A stretch of 64,000 nucleotides of DNA from Paenibacillus sp. NEAU-GSW1 (GTDB lineage: Bacteria > Bacillota > Bacilli > Paenibacillales > Paenibacillaceae), in assembly GCF_009737085.1 (NCBI RefSeq), contig NZ_WOVL01000025.1, positions 18,043 to 82,042 of the forward strand, written 5' to 3'. Below are positions 55,172-63,603 of the stretch, piece by piece. The notes below the pieces were generated by a model. The model saw nothing but the letters and a program-made list of their open reading frames with translations. It ran no database searches and was not told the DNA's origin. The translations under genes and the position numbers were made by a program. Numbering within the stretch: position 1 is the stretch's first letter; each line of letters begins with the position of its first letter.

Positions 55172-55789
55172 TTAAAAGAAGAGTAGTCCATTCTCTGTCA
55201 GCAAGCCGTCCATACGCTTATCGTGGCTTTGCATCGGCAGTTCTTCGCCCGCTATCTGCGACTCAAACGCAGCGCCGATCCAAATAGCGCGGCTGGCGAC
55301 TTCCATTTGCTCCACACGCTCAGCGAAGCGATCATAGTAGCCTCCGCCATAGCCCAGCCGTCCGCCGGAAAGGTCAAATGCTGCACCCGGCACAATAATA
55401 ATATTCGGCCATTGATCCGCCGGAAGGGCCGTCGATACTTTAGGATCAGGCTCCATAATACCGTATGAGCCGCTGACTAACTCGTCCCAGCTCTTAATGC
55501 GATGCAGCGTCATGGAACGGTCAGTTACCTCGCATTTTGGCATAATGACGTCCACTCCGCTTTGCCAAGCCCATTCGACAAACGGTGCCAAATCCAGCTC
55601 CGAGCGAAAAGAAGCATACCCCATTACCTGCGAAGCACCCTGTTCAATCAGCCATTGCGATAAATGGCCGCAGGCCGCAGCCGAATATTGTTCTCGCATT
55701 TGCGGATTGATTGCGTCTCTAGCCTCTAGCAGCGATTGGCGAAGCTGCTTTTTGTCGACGCCTGCTGCTGGCCGAACCGGCTCGTTCAT
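55172..55789 (-). CDS. 5-formyltetrahydrofolate cyclo-ligase
   Basis: 205 residues. Signature LGYGGGYYDRF and IIIVPGAAFDLSGGRLG in the C-terminal half; N-terminal DKKQLRQSLLEARDAINPQM. It converts 5-formyl-THF to 5,10-methenyl-THF with ATP. First gene of a six-gene operon running through moaC, mogA, moeA-like, tatA and tatC to the terminator at 51873. Confidence 0.94.
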   Translation of the reverse strand: MNEPVRPAAGVDKKQLRQSLLEARDAINPQMREQYSAAACGHLSQWLIEQGASQVMGYASFRSELDLAPFVEWAWQSGVDVIMPKCEVTDRSMTLHRIKSWDELVSGSYGIMEPDPKVSTALPADQWPNIIIVPGAAFDLSGGRLGYGGGYYDRFAERVEQMEVASRAIWIGAAFESQIAGEELPMQSHDKRMDGLLTENGLLFF

Positions 55790-55983
55790 CGTCCTTCAGC
55801 CTTTCCATTCTATCCATTTCGTTACTTGTAGTTTACCATTGTTATGCAACTTTCGCCAATGGCTGTGTCGGTTTGTGGTAATATAGTATGGAACGGCAAG
55901 CTTGCTCGCATCTTGCCATTATATTCCTGAAACGCGCTGGCTAATCGCGCACAATACGGAAATTTTGTCGGAGGTATTTTTGT

Positions 55984-57918
55984 ATGCTGCTTCAAGTATC
56001 TAATATTAGCAAAAGCTATGGCATCGACGTCATATTATCCAATATATCACTGCAGGTGCTCGAACGAGAGCGGGTCGGTCTTGTCGGCGTAAACGGCGCA
56101 GGCAAATCAACGCTGCTCAAAATTATTGCAGGAGAGCTGTCCTACGATTCAGGCGCTATCCATAAAGCGAAAGAAACCCGTATCGGCTATTTGGCACAAA
56201 ACAGCGGACTCCAGTCCGAACGCACCATAATTGAAGAAATGCGCGCAGTCTTCGCTCACTTGCTCGATGCAGAGCAAGAGCTTCGCGACTTGGAACAGCA
56301 AATCGCTGATCCTGAGCTGCATAATCAGCCAAAGCGTTACGAGGAAGTGCTTGAGCGTTACGCCAAACGCTCCGATTGGTTCCGCGAGCAAGGCGGCTTC
56401 GAAATCAATACTCGCATTAACAGCGTTTTGCACGGCATGGGCTTTGGCAGCTTCTCGCACGACACTGTCGTTTCGACACTTAGCGGCGGTCAGAAAACCC
56501 GTCTTGCGCTCGCTCGTATTTTGCTGCAATCGCCTGATTTGCTTATGCTTGACGAGCCTACCAACTATTTGGACATTCCGACGCTAACTTGGCTGGAAGG
56601 CTACTTGCGCGGCTATTCCGGGGCTATTCTCGTCGTCTCTCATGACCGCTATTTCCTCGACGCGCTGGCTACGACCATTATCGAAATCGAGCGCCATGTC
56701 GCTAAACGATACACTGGCAATTACAGCCGCTATATCGATCTGAAAGCTGCCGAGTATGAATCGGAAATAAAGCAATACGAGAAACAGCAGGACGAGATTG
56801 CAAAAATGGAGCAGTTTATTCAGCGCAACATCGTTCGCGCCTCCACGACCAAACGTGCCCAATCCCGCCGCAAAGCATTGGAGCGGATGGATGTACTCGA
56901 CAAACCGCTTGGCGATTTGAAGAGAGCCAGCTTTTCTTTCCAAATCGAACGGCAGACGGGCAAAGATGTGCTGGATGTTGCCGATCTCTCCGTCAAATTC
57001 GAGCCGAGCAGCGAGAAAACGCTGTTCCGCAACGTTTCCTTCCAAATATCTCGCGGTGAGATGATTGCGCTGATCGGGCCGAACGGAATCGGCAAGTCGA
57101 CGCTGCTCAAAGTGCTTGTCGACCAGCGAAAGCCAACTGCCGGCACAGTACGTTGGGGTTCCAACGTCAAGCTTGGCTACTATGACCAAGAACAGACTGG
57201 ATTAAATCCGGCGAATACCGTACTTGAGGAAGTGTGGAGCGAGTATCCTCATATGGAGGAAGCGCGGATTCGCACGGTGCTTGGCAGCTTCCTGTTTAGC
57301 GGCGAGGATGTGAAGAAACGAATTTCCTCGCTTAGCGGCGGCGAGAAAGCGCGTGTTTCGCTCGCAAAGTTGATGCTGCTTCAAGCCAATGTTCTGATCC
57401 TTGACGAACCGACCAACCATTTGGACTTGTTTAGCAAAGAGGTGCTGGAATCGGCGCTGCTTGATTATGACGGAACACTGCTATTCATTTCCCATGACCG
57501 GTACTTTTTAAATAAAATGGCCGAACGTATCGTTGAATTGACGCCAAACGGCACCGAGCATTTCCTAGGAAATTATGACGAAATGTTGGAGAAGAAAAGT
57601 CTGCTCGAAGAAGTCCGTAACGAAGCTGCAGCAAAGCAAGCCGCTATTGCGAGCAAGCAGCCCGCAGCCGAAGCGACATCTTCCTATGAATCGGATAAGC
57701 AAGCCAAACGAGACGAACGAGCAAAACTCCGCAAGCTAGAGCAGACCGAGCAAACGATAAGTAAGCTCGAGGAACAGATTGCAGAGCTTGAAGTCCAGTT
57801 AACGGACCCCGCCGTTTTCAACGACTATATGCGTATTCAAGAAATTCAAGCGCAGATCGATGCGCACCGAGCATCATTAACTGCCGCTTACGAAGAATGG
57901 GAGCAGCTAAGTGAATAG
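55984..57918 (+). CDS. ABC-F family ATPase (YdiF-like)
   Basis: 644 residues, ATG with GGAGG upstream. Two ABC domains without membrane spans: Walker A GVNGAGKS (35-42), LSGGQ (~166), DEPTNYLD; then GPNGIGKS (~365), LSGGE (~450), DEPTNHLD. Between them is the P-site tRNA interaction linker region (AKMEQFIQRNIVRASTTKRA, then QSRRKALERMD), and the C-terminus is a coiled coil (LEQTEQTISKLEEQIAELEV). ABC-F proteins act on the ribosome as translation or resistance factors. It is divergent from the folate-Mo operon. Confidence 0.93.
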   Translation: MLLQVSNISKSYGIDVILSNISLQVLERERVGLVGVNGAGKSTLLKIIAGELSYDSGAIHKAKETRIGYLAQNSGLQSERTIIEEMRAVFAHLLDAEQELRDLEQQIADPELHNQPKRYEEVLERYAKRSDWFREQGGFEINTRINSVLHGMGFGSFSHDTVVSTLSGGQKTRLALARILLQSPDLLMLDEPTNYLDIPTLTWLEGYLRGYSGAILVVSHDRYFLDALATTIIEIERHVAKRYTGNYSRYIDLKAAEYESEIKQYEKQQDEIAKMEQFIQRNIVRASTTKRAQSRRKALERMDVLDKPLGDLKRASFSFQIERQTGKDVLDVADLSVKFEPSSEKTLFRNVSFQISRGEMIALIGPNGIGKSTLLKVLVDQRKPTAGTVRWGSNVKLGYYDQEQTGLNPANTVLEEVWSEYPHMEEARIRTVLGSFLFSGEDVKKRISSLSGGEKARVSLAKLMLLQANVLILDEPTNHLDLFSKEVLESALLDYDGTLLFISHDRYFLNKMAERIVELTPNGTEHFLGNYDEMLEKKSLLEEVRNEAAAKQAAIASKQPAAEATSSYESDKQAKRDERAKLRKLEQTEQTISKLEEQIAELEVQLTDPAVFNDYMRIQEIQAQIDAHRASLTAAYEEWEQLSE

Positions 57919-57934
57919 AAAATGATTTGAAACC

Positions 57935-57967
57935 GGAGGTTCGCGGCCAGCGAATCTCCCTTTTCTT
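57935..57967 (+). terminator. Terminator after the ABC-F gene
   Basis: GGAG(G)TTCGC / GCGAA(T)CTCC stem with 5-base loop, followed by TTTTCTTTG. Confidence 0.85.
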
Positions 57968-57984
57968 TGTTATTAACCCCCTTT

Positions 57985-58025
57985 CAAAAAAAAGATGCTT
58001 ACGCCATGATGAGGGGCGTAAGCAT
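57985..58025 (-). terminator. Terminator downstream of comA
   Basis: ATGCTTACGCC / GGCGTAAGCAT, 11-bp perfect stem, followed on the minus strand by eight T. It ends the comQXPA transcript about 165 bases after the comA stop. Confidence 0.88.
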
Positions 58026-58191
58026 TGAGAGGGAAACCATTGTTAGGGTAAAACTGGTGTTGCAAGTCATACAAGTATTGCTGATGTTGCATGTATCACG
58101 GGATATAAAAACCGGCGATAAATAAGCCGCCTATCCCGATTAGAATGTCAGCCGATCTGTATGAACAGACGGATGAACGAATTCTCGCGTG

Positions 58192-58842
58192 TTAAAATTG
58201 CTCCATCCGGATAAGCCCCAGTCGTTTCGCTTCTACGATCGCTTCGGATCGTGAACGTACGCTTAGCTTTTCAAATATACGAGTCAAATTGTATTCCACA
58301 GTTCGTTGACTCATATGAAGCTTCGCAGCAATATCCTTATTGCTGTTGCCATTTGCAACTTCTTGCAATATATCTTGATCGCGTTCGTTAATCGAAATTT
58401 CTTCAATTGCCTTTTCTGCGCGCGTAATTTTAACTTCATTGCGGCGCAGCTGCTTCAATAGTGTAATCGGAATAACCGCTTCGTCGCGCATCGCGCATCG
58501 AATCGTATTGTGAAGCTGCTCTCGCGACACTGTCTTCGAAATAAAGCCCGAGACGCCGCATTCGATAAGCAAGTTATAATGAGTGCTAATTTCGTAGCCG
58601 GTATAGATTAGCACCCTTCGGTCCGGATCCTGGGAGATTAGACGTTTGGTCAGCTCCAGCCCGCTTATGCCCGGCATGTTCAAATCGCATAAAATAATGT
58701 CGAATGGCTCGCTATTAACGACTTCGAGCGCTTCCATCGCCGATAGCACGACGGTTACTTTCATTTCTGAATCTTGTTCAATCATCGTCTTCGTACCTTC
58801 GCCTACCGAAGGATGATCATCAACCAATAAGATACGAATCAC
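58192..58842 (-). CDS. comA: ComA-type response regulator
   Basis: 216 residues from GTG at 58842, with AAGGGG 8 bases upstream. Receiver domain: Asp8, Asp9, phosphoacceptor Asp53 (IILCDLNMPG), Thr81 and Lys103. NarL/LuxR-type helix-turn-helix at the end (NERDQDILQEVANGNSNKDI, then RTVEYNLTRIFEKLSVRSRS). Segments EGTKTMIEQDS, VLIYTGYE and GFISKT follow Bacillus ComA closely. It would be phosphorylated by the adjacent ComP-like kinase and turn on quorum-responsive genes. Overlaps comP by 23 nt. Confidence 0.92.
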   Translation of the reverse strand: MIRILLVDDHPSVGEGTKTMIEQDSEMKVTVVLSAMEALEVVNSEPFDIILCDLNMPGISGLELTKRLISQDPDRRVLIYTGYEISTHYNLLIECGVSGFISKTVSREQLHNTIRCAMRDEAVIPITLLKQLRRNEVKITRAEKAIEEISINERDQDILQEVANGNSNKDIAAKLHMSQRTVEYNLTRIFEKLSVRSRSEAIVEAKRLGLIRMEQF

Positions 58843-61213
58843 GCATTAAACCCCTTTCCGACCTGCCTGTCGTAATTGTTTCAGGCAAACTAATTACGAC
58901 TTCAAGACCGTTGCCGAGCTTCGATCGGAATGAAATTTCTCCTTCAAGACTTGTGACTCTCTCTTTGATGCCGGATAATCCCATGTGTTCAAACGAAGCT
59001 TTCATATAATCAACATCCATCCCCTTACCGTCATCCACATAGCGGAAATAGATTTCATCCTTCCGCTGTTCAAGCTCGAGCGTAACCAGATTCGCTTGCG
59101 CATGCTTAGCGGCATTTCGCAGCAATTCTTGCACGATACGGTAAATCGCCGTTATTTGCTCCTCATTAAGCTCTCTGTGGAACATCTTCGGACGGAAATC
59201 GATCGCGAAATTATCGCGCATTTGCGAATGCTCTACAATCGATTCTACCGCTTCAACTACGCCCATTTCTTTCAGTAGCGGCGGACGCAGCTCGTTGCAC
59301 GTTTCACGAATTTGATGAATAACGTCAAGCAAACCTTCTTTTATATCTTCCAGCTCTTGTCCAAGCTTGTCCGAGAGCGGATGATCCATAATTAGCGATT
59401 CCAGCTTGCGATACCATAGCAATTGGTCTTGCAGCGCAGAATCATGCAAATCGGCTGCCAGCTTGCGGCGTTCGTTCTCCGACAGGCAGAACAACAGCCT
59501 CAATACCCAAGGCGATGTCGTTTGTTCTTTCTGAACCTCCGACTCCAAGTCCTCGATAAGCCCTTCTATTAAGTACAAGTTTTCAAAAACAATGCTGGCA
59601 TAATTCGCCATCGTCTTTAACCAACGAAGCTCGTCCGAGTTAAAGCGCGTATGATTCGTTTTTGAACCGATCCAGACGATATGATATTTGGAACGCTGGC
59701 GTCCCATTACAAGTCCGAGACCATGAGGAAGCTCGACCATCTCGCCTACCTTCAACGTTTCAGACACTTGCAGCAAAAAGATTGCCGTTCCTTGCTCTTC
59801 TGCCGTCTCCCCAATTGGTTTGACGACGGCTTCCGCTTGATCAACGAGCAAAAAGTCGATTCGATTAACAGGAAGCAGCTCATTTAATTCTTGTTTCAAA
59901 ACCTCTTCCAAATCGGCTCGTTTCATAACTCTCGCAATTTTGCGCGAGAAACGATCCAGACTATCCTGATAGCTGTACATCGATTTGAACAGCTTAGGAC
60001 GGAATTTATGGTCAATCTGTTCCTTCACGTAGAGAAACAAGGTAATGCCGATATAAACAATCGTAAAGATTTGAAACATCATAATCCAGGAAATACTGGA
60101 CTGGCTTTTCATAATCGCCGTTAATACGAACGTGATTATTATCGCCGGAATGATTGCTAACGACGTGTAATATCTGAAGCGTGACAGAATAAAATCAATG
60201 TCGAACAATTGATTCGAAGTCAGCAAATAGAAATAAACGACCGGCAGTACAAAGAGGAAGGGCGCTGTGAAAGCAGCCGGCAATATTTGCGAATATCCGA
60301 AAAACAAAGGCAGCACATTCATAACCGTAAACGGAGTAAACGCCACGATATGAGAGGTGAGCGTAATTTTGAACAACGAATTCAGCTTGGTGTTTCTGTA
60401 AAACAAATATTTCTTAATTAACAGAACAATGCATAAGAAATTGCCCACAAGCAAAGTACCGTAATAAATCATGCGAATAAATAAAAAGATTTTACCTGGA
60501 ATAAGATCAGTCCAAACATAAATCAAACAGCCTAATTGAACGATTCCCGAGATGCCAAACAGCCCAATCATCCAGGATTTGCTAATAAAATCGACATCAT
60601 ATCTTTTAAGATAGCTGTTCATGAACAACAAGAAAAGAGACGGTATGAAAGGAAGCGCTACATACATAATCGAGTAGCCTACCAAATCGCTCCTATATGA
60701 CGCTGCAGATGAATAATAGCTCAAGCCGATAATGACAAAGAACAGCATAAGCATTAAAGCGGCGCGATCATCTTTGCGTTTGCGGTATAAAAAGGTAGAA
60801 AGTCCCGTGAACAATACGAGTGAAATCAATGGCAAATATAACTGTATGAGCAATTCCGAAGCCGAATGTTCTCCGTTCCAGCCTTTACTGAATGAGACCA
60901 GCGCCGGCGTGCCGTCATTATGCATAACTAATACGGTCTGCGCCTTTTCGACGGAGAAAAATTTGTTCAAATAGTGGTATTCGTCAGCGGCTTTGCCGTT
61001 CACTTCTACAATTTCATCGCCGATCGCAATTCCTTTGACAATTGCTTGTCCCGCAGGTTCAATCGCTTCGACAAAGTATTTCCCGCCATTCTCGCGGACT
61101 TCTAATCCGATAAACGGCTCCCTGATAATTGTCAGGGTTAAGTAAAGCAACACGGCCGATAGGATGAGCAGGAAGAGAGAAGTTACTATGCCTTTGATAT
61201 GTATGTTCCTCAT
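58820..61213 (-). CDS. comP: ComP-type sensor histidine kinase
   Basis: 797 residues; ATG with GGAGGAG upstream. One N-terminal span (GIVTSLFLLILSAVLLYLTL), a PDZ-like extracytoplasmic domain (~30-105, ENGGKYFVEAIEPAGQAIVK), then about seven or more membrane spans (~130-400). SNQLFDIDFILSRFRYYTSL matches the Bacillus ComP segment before the cytoplasmic part. A GAF-like linker, HisKA_3 dimer domain with H-box LAADLHDSALQDQ (~590) and HATPase (LLRNAAKHAQANLV, GLSGIKERVTSLEGEI) follow. The PDZ plus multi-span input is special to ComP; it senses the secreted ComX peptide. Confidence 0.93.
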   Translation of the reverse strand: MRNIHIKGIVTSLFLLILSAVLLYLTLTIIREPFIGLEVRENGGKYFVEAIEPAGQAIVKGIAIGDEIVEVNGKAADEYHYLNKFFSVEKAQTVLVMHNDGTPALVSFSKGWNGEHSASELLIQLYLPLISLVLFTGLSTFLYRKRKDDRAALMLMLFFVIIGLSYYSSAASYRSDLVGYSIMYVALPFIPSLFLLFMNSYLKRYDVDFISKSWMIGLFGISGIVQLGCLIYVWTDLIPGKIFLFIRMIYYGTLLVGNFLCIVLLIKKYLFYRNTKLNSLFKITLTSHIVAFTPFTVMNVLPLFFGYSQILPAAFTAPFLFVLPVVYFYLLTSNQLFDIDFILSRFRYYTSLAIIPAIIITFVLTAIMKSQSSISWIMMFQIFTIVYIGITLFLYVKEQIDHKFRPKLFKSMYSYQDSLDRFSRKIARVMKRADLEEVLKQELNELLPVNRIDFLLVDQAEAVVKPIGETAEEQGTAIFLLQVSETLKVGEMVELPHGLGLVMGRQRSKYHIVWIGSKTNHTRFNSDELRWLKTMANYASIVFENLYLIEGLIEDLESEVQKEQTTSPWVLRLLFCLSENERRKLAADLHDSALQDQLLWYRKLESLIMDHPLSDKLGQELEDIKEGLLDVIHQIRETCNELRPPLLKEMGVVEAVESIVEHSQMRDNFAIDFRPKMFHRELNEEQITAIYRIVQELLRNAAKHAQANLVTLELEQRKDEIYFRYVDDGKGMDVDYMKASFEHMGLSGIKERVTSLEGEISFRSKLGNGLEVVISLPETITTGRSERGLMRDSYLIG

Positions 61214-61251
61214 GCTTCTCCTCCTGCATCGAACCTAAGTTATTCTGGGGA

Positions 61252-61413
61252 TTACGCCCAGAATGCCATTTGATAATTGTCTTTCTTCTCTTGTTGATTC
61301 TTAAGCGCATCTTGGAGTGCGTTGTGCTGCGACGCGGATACACCTGCCAATTGAGGCTGCGCGTTCAATACAAAACCATTACCTGCCAACGTACGGATAG
61401 CTTCTTTTAACAT
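61252..61413 (-). CDS. comX: ComX-type prepheromone
   Basis: 53 residues, ATG at 61413, AGGAGG (61426-61421) 7 bases upstream; it ends 38 bases before comP. It begins MLKEAIRTLAGNGFVL and ends NYQMAFWA. ComX peptides are encoded as 50-73-residue precursors between comQ and comP, with little conservation except a Trp near the C-terminus that ComQ prenylates. Here Trp52 is the only Trp and is second from the end; Bacillus ComX usually has it third or fourth from the end. Size, place, strand and Trp all fit. The mature length cannot be told from sequence. Confidence 0.85.
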   Translation of the reverse strand: MLKEAIRTLAGNGFVLNAQPQLAGVSASQHNALQDALKNQQEKKDNYQMAFWA

Positions 61414-61422
61414 ATTAACTCC

Positions 61423-61465
61423 TCCTGCTATATTAGAATCAATTACTGATTCTAATATAGCAGGA
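61423..61465. repeat. Perfect 18-bp inverted repeat over the comX ribosome site
   Basis: Arms at 61423-61440 and 61448-61465 are exact complements (GATTCTAATATAGCAGGA on the minus strand) with a 7-base loop. On the comX mRNA the 3' arm ends in AGGA, the first half of the AGGAGG site. No T-run follows, so it is not an ordinary terminator. Confidence 0.9.
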
Positions 61466-61502
61466 TTTGTTTCGACAGCAAACGCTAATCTAGTTCGTAT
61501 TT

Positions 61503-61522
61503 ACCGCAATGGTCATTGCGGT
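61503..61522. promoter_or_regulatory. Palindrome with TTGCGG half-sites at the comQ stop
   Basis: ACCGCAATG / CATTGCGGT, perfect 9-bp arms around two bases, covering the last comQ codon and stop. It contains the ComA half-site TTGCGG and its complement, but in the outward order (CCGCAA-N6-TTGCGG) rather than the known TTGCGG-N4-CCGCAA. Confidence 0.4.
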
Positions 61523-62460
61523 GTTTCGACCTGATTCGTTCTTCCTGCTACAAGCCGCAATATATCGTCCGAACGTCTTGCTGCTTCGGGTACCCCCGCC
61601 AACAGCTCCATGAATCGATTAAAATGAAGATTGAACAAAGCGGCTCCATACAGCATCGCGCCGGATCTTTCGCAGAGCTCGCTAAAGTCATTCTCCCTGC
61701 CCTCAATGCTGGACGCAGGCAAGCGTCCCTCGTAATAATCGGCGACCCATCGATCCTTCTCTCCTAGGTCTTCTAGCAAATAAAGCGTAAGCGCCGTTTT
61801 TTTTCGTTGCAAGAAATCACTCTTCTCATCCCAACGGAGCAGGTCTCGTCTATCATTTTCAATTTGAGCCGCAATGCCCAGCTCAAGCGCATACTCCGCA
61901 ACGCCGGCATGCCAAGATCTTCCCGACAGCATGACTCCCGTCATGCATGCAAGCACGAGAAGCGCCGCAGATTTCTTTTTAACTACATCAAAATAGGACT
62001 CTTCATCTATTACCGCGTCGAGAATATCTGCCATTTGTCCGTTTGCGGCAGTCAGCAGCTGCCTGTTCATCATTTCCATCGTGCGCAGGACAATTGCCGG
62101 CTCTTCCCCGCATGCTGCGATCGCCTGCTGCGACAGCGTCATAAATGATGCTGCCAAATGCAGAGCTACAGGTAAAGGCGCCCGGGACCAAGGCTGCTGA
62201 GGCGCATCCTGATCCTGGAGATCGTCTAATATATCCGAAGCAAGAACGAACAGCTCGATCGACGATGCCGCTAGATAGACGGCTTTGCCCTTCCCGCCAA
62301 ACATATCATAATGGAGCACGGTCAGCGGTCCGAACTTCATTGGTTCCGTAAACTTATGCTCAATGAAGCAATTGGCATATTCGAGCATGCTTCCGTCAGT
62401 CAAATACGTCGTCGCTAGCGACCGCATTTCTTGCTTAATAAGAGATACATGATCTTCCAC
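61513..62460 (-). CDS. comQ: ComQ-type isoprenyl transferase
   Basis: 315 residues from GTG at 62460, GGAGG upstream. All-helical prenyl-synthase-like protein with a first Asp-rich motif DILDDLQDQD (DDxxD = Asp79, 80, 83) and a second, NDRRD (Asn202-Asp206), the pattern of ComQ rather than of full isoprenoid chain synthases, which have DDxxD twice. ComQ prenylates the Trp of ComX and processes it. It lies 99 bases before comX. Length is close to Bacillus ComQ (about 300). Confidence 0.9.
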   Translation of the reverse strand: MEDHVSLIKQEMRSLATTYLTDGSMLEYANCFIEHKFTEPMKFGPLTVLHYDMFGGKGKAVYLAASSIELFVLASDILDDLQDQDAPQQPWSRAPLPVALHLAASFMTLSQQAIAACGEEPAIVLRTMEMMNRQLLTAANGQMADILDAVIDEESYFDVVKKKSAALLVLACMTGVMLSGRSWHAGVAEYALELGIAAQIENDRRDLLRWDEKSDFLQRKKTALTLYLLEDLGEKDRWVADYYEGRLPASSIEGRENDFSELCERSGAMLYGAALFNLHFNRFMELLAGVPEAARRSDDILRLVAGRTNQVETPQ

Positions 62461-62490
62461 GGATCGTCCTCCGTCTTCTAAATAATGACT

Positions 62491-62715
62491 TCATTCTACA
62501 CGATGGAAGAAAATGCCGGCAACCGCTTGTCTAATTTTAAACTTAATTCCCTCCCTTTGCAGAAACGATTCCTTATTATTTTCCTTCACGATTTGCTGTT
62601 CCGCACTCGCCTCCTCATTCAATTTATCAAACAATGCCGCAAGCATCGCCATTCGTTTCTCAATGACTTCGCTGCGGTTAGTCGGCGGACTTTTGGTGTC
62701 AGTTCCTTGATCCAT
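62491..62715 (-). CDS. 74-aa unrecognised protein upstream of comQ
   Basis: 74 residues, ATG with GGAGGAGG about 10 bases upstream. No signal peptide; the centre is a helical, charged segment (VIEKRMAMLAALFDKLNEEA) and the tail is basic (IKFKIRQAVAGIFFHRVE). It ends 30 bases before comQ, so it is probably in the same transcript. Function unknown; it might be a small regulator or a peptide of the signalling locus. Confidence 0.65.
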   Translation of the reverse strand: MDQGTDTKSPPTNRSEVIEKRMAMLAALFDKLNEEASAEQQIVKENNKESFLQREGIKFKIRQAVAGIFFHRVE

Positions 62716-62748
62716 ATTCAGAAGCCCTCCTCCAGGTTTTGGAAGCCC

Positions 62749-63477
62749 TTACACCTCTGCATATGCAAAATGTACGTAAACGGCCTCCATCGTCAAACCT
62801 CCTGCAGGGATTTGCGATATCAATTTGCTCGGCGTATCGCATTTCACAACGCTGCCCTTGCGCAATACAGCAATTCGGTCGCAGTTTCGCTGCATTTCTC
62901 CCATATCATGAGAAGACATCACAATCGTTCTGCCTTGACGTTTCAATTCCAATACCAGCGACCAATAATCGGTTCTCGCTTGTCTGTCGAGTCCTGTCGT
63001 AGGCTCATCCAGAAAAACAATTTTCGGATCATTTACAAGAGCGATCGCAAGCGCGGTTCGCTGCTGCCATCCTCCGGATAAACGTTTAACTGCTTTATTT
63101 ACATAAGGCTCTAAACCAAACTGATGGATAAGAACGTCCAAATCCATTTTCCTGGTGTAAAAAGACTGAAACATCTCCAAAGCTTCGCGCACAGTCAACT
63201 TGTCCACCAATGAAGTGCTGTGCAAATAGATGCCGATATATTCCTTCAGTCTCTCCGCTTCCATTATGGCATCTACGCCTAACACATCAATCCGTCCATT
63301 GTCGGGCTTTCGGAGACCCATTAACATTTCCAGCAGCGTCGTTTTGCCTGCTCCGTTAGTCCCGATAATCCCGAACATCTCACCCTCATTAACTTGAAAG
63401 GACACCTGCTCGACCGCTTTATTGCTGCCGTAGCTCTTGCTCACCGAGCTTACTTGAATGACCGTCTGCTTTCCCAC
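62749..63477 (-). CDS. ABC transporter ATP-binding protein
   Basis: About 242 residues from GTG at 63477; GGAGGG lies 7 bases upstream, whereas ATG at 63492 lacks a site. Walker A IGTNGAGKT, Q-loop, signature LSGGWQQR, Walker B IVFLDEPTTGLD and H-loop SSHD are complete. CcmA/NatA-type ATPase of ABC-2 exporters. No permease gene is present on either side in the window; it is followed by the 74-aa gene and comQ on the same strand. It could serve peptide export or a distant permease. Confidence 0.88.
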   Translation of the reverse strand: MGKQTVIQVSSVSKSYGSNKAVEQVSFQVNEGEMFGIIGTNGAGKTTLLEMLMGLRKPDNGRIDVLGVDAIMEAERLKEYIGIYLHSTSLVDKLTVREALEMFQSFYTRKMDLDVLIHQFGLEPYVNKAVKRLSGGWQQRTALAIALVNDPKIVFLDEPTTGLDRQARTDYWSLVLELKRQGRTIVMSSHDMGEMQRNCDRIAVLRKGSVVKCDTPSKLISQIPAGGLTMEAVYVHFAYAEV

Positions 63478-63589
63478 TGTAGTACCCTCCATTCAACAGA
63501 TTTAGTGCCCGTCGCTTCTAGTAACTCTACCATAACCGATCATTCAGATCGTTGCACCGAAAACTTGTATGCAAGTTCACGCAATTGAT

Positions 63590-63603
63590 TTGCGGTGCCG
63601 CAA
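63590..63603. promoter_or_regulatory. ComA-box-like palindrome upstream of the ABC-com transcript
   Basis: TTGCGG-TG-CCGCAA: both ComA half-sites in the right order but with two instead of four bases between. It lies about 110 bases upstream of the ABC gene that heads the com transcript. Confidence 0.35.

Noticed and set aside
61423..61465. Inverted repeat read as an insertion-element remnant (MITE) or terminator
   Set aside because: No target-site duplication, no second copy in the window and no T-run; a local RNA or DNA regulatory structure is more likely.
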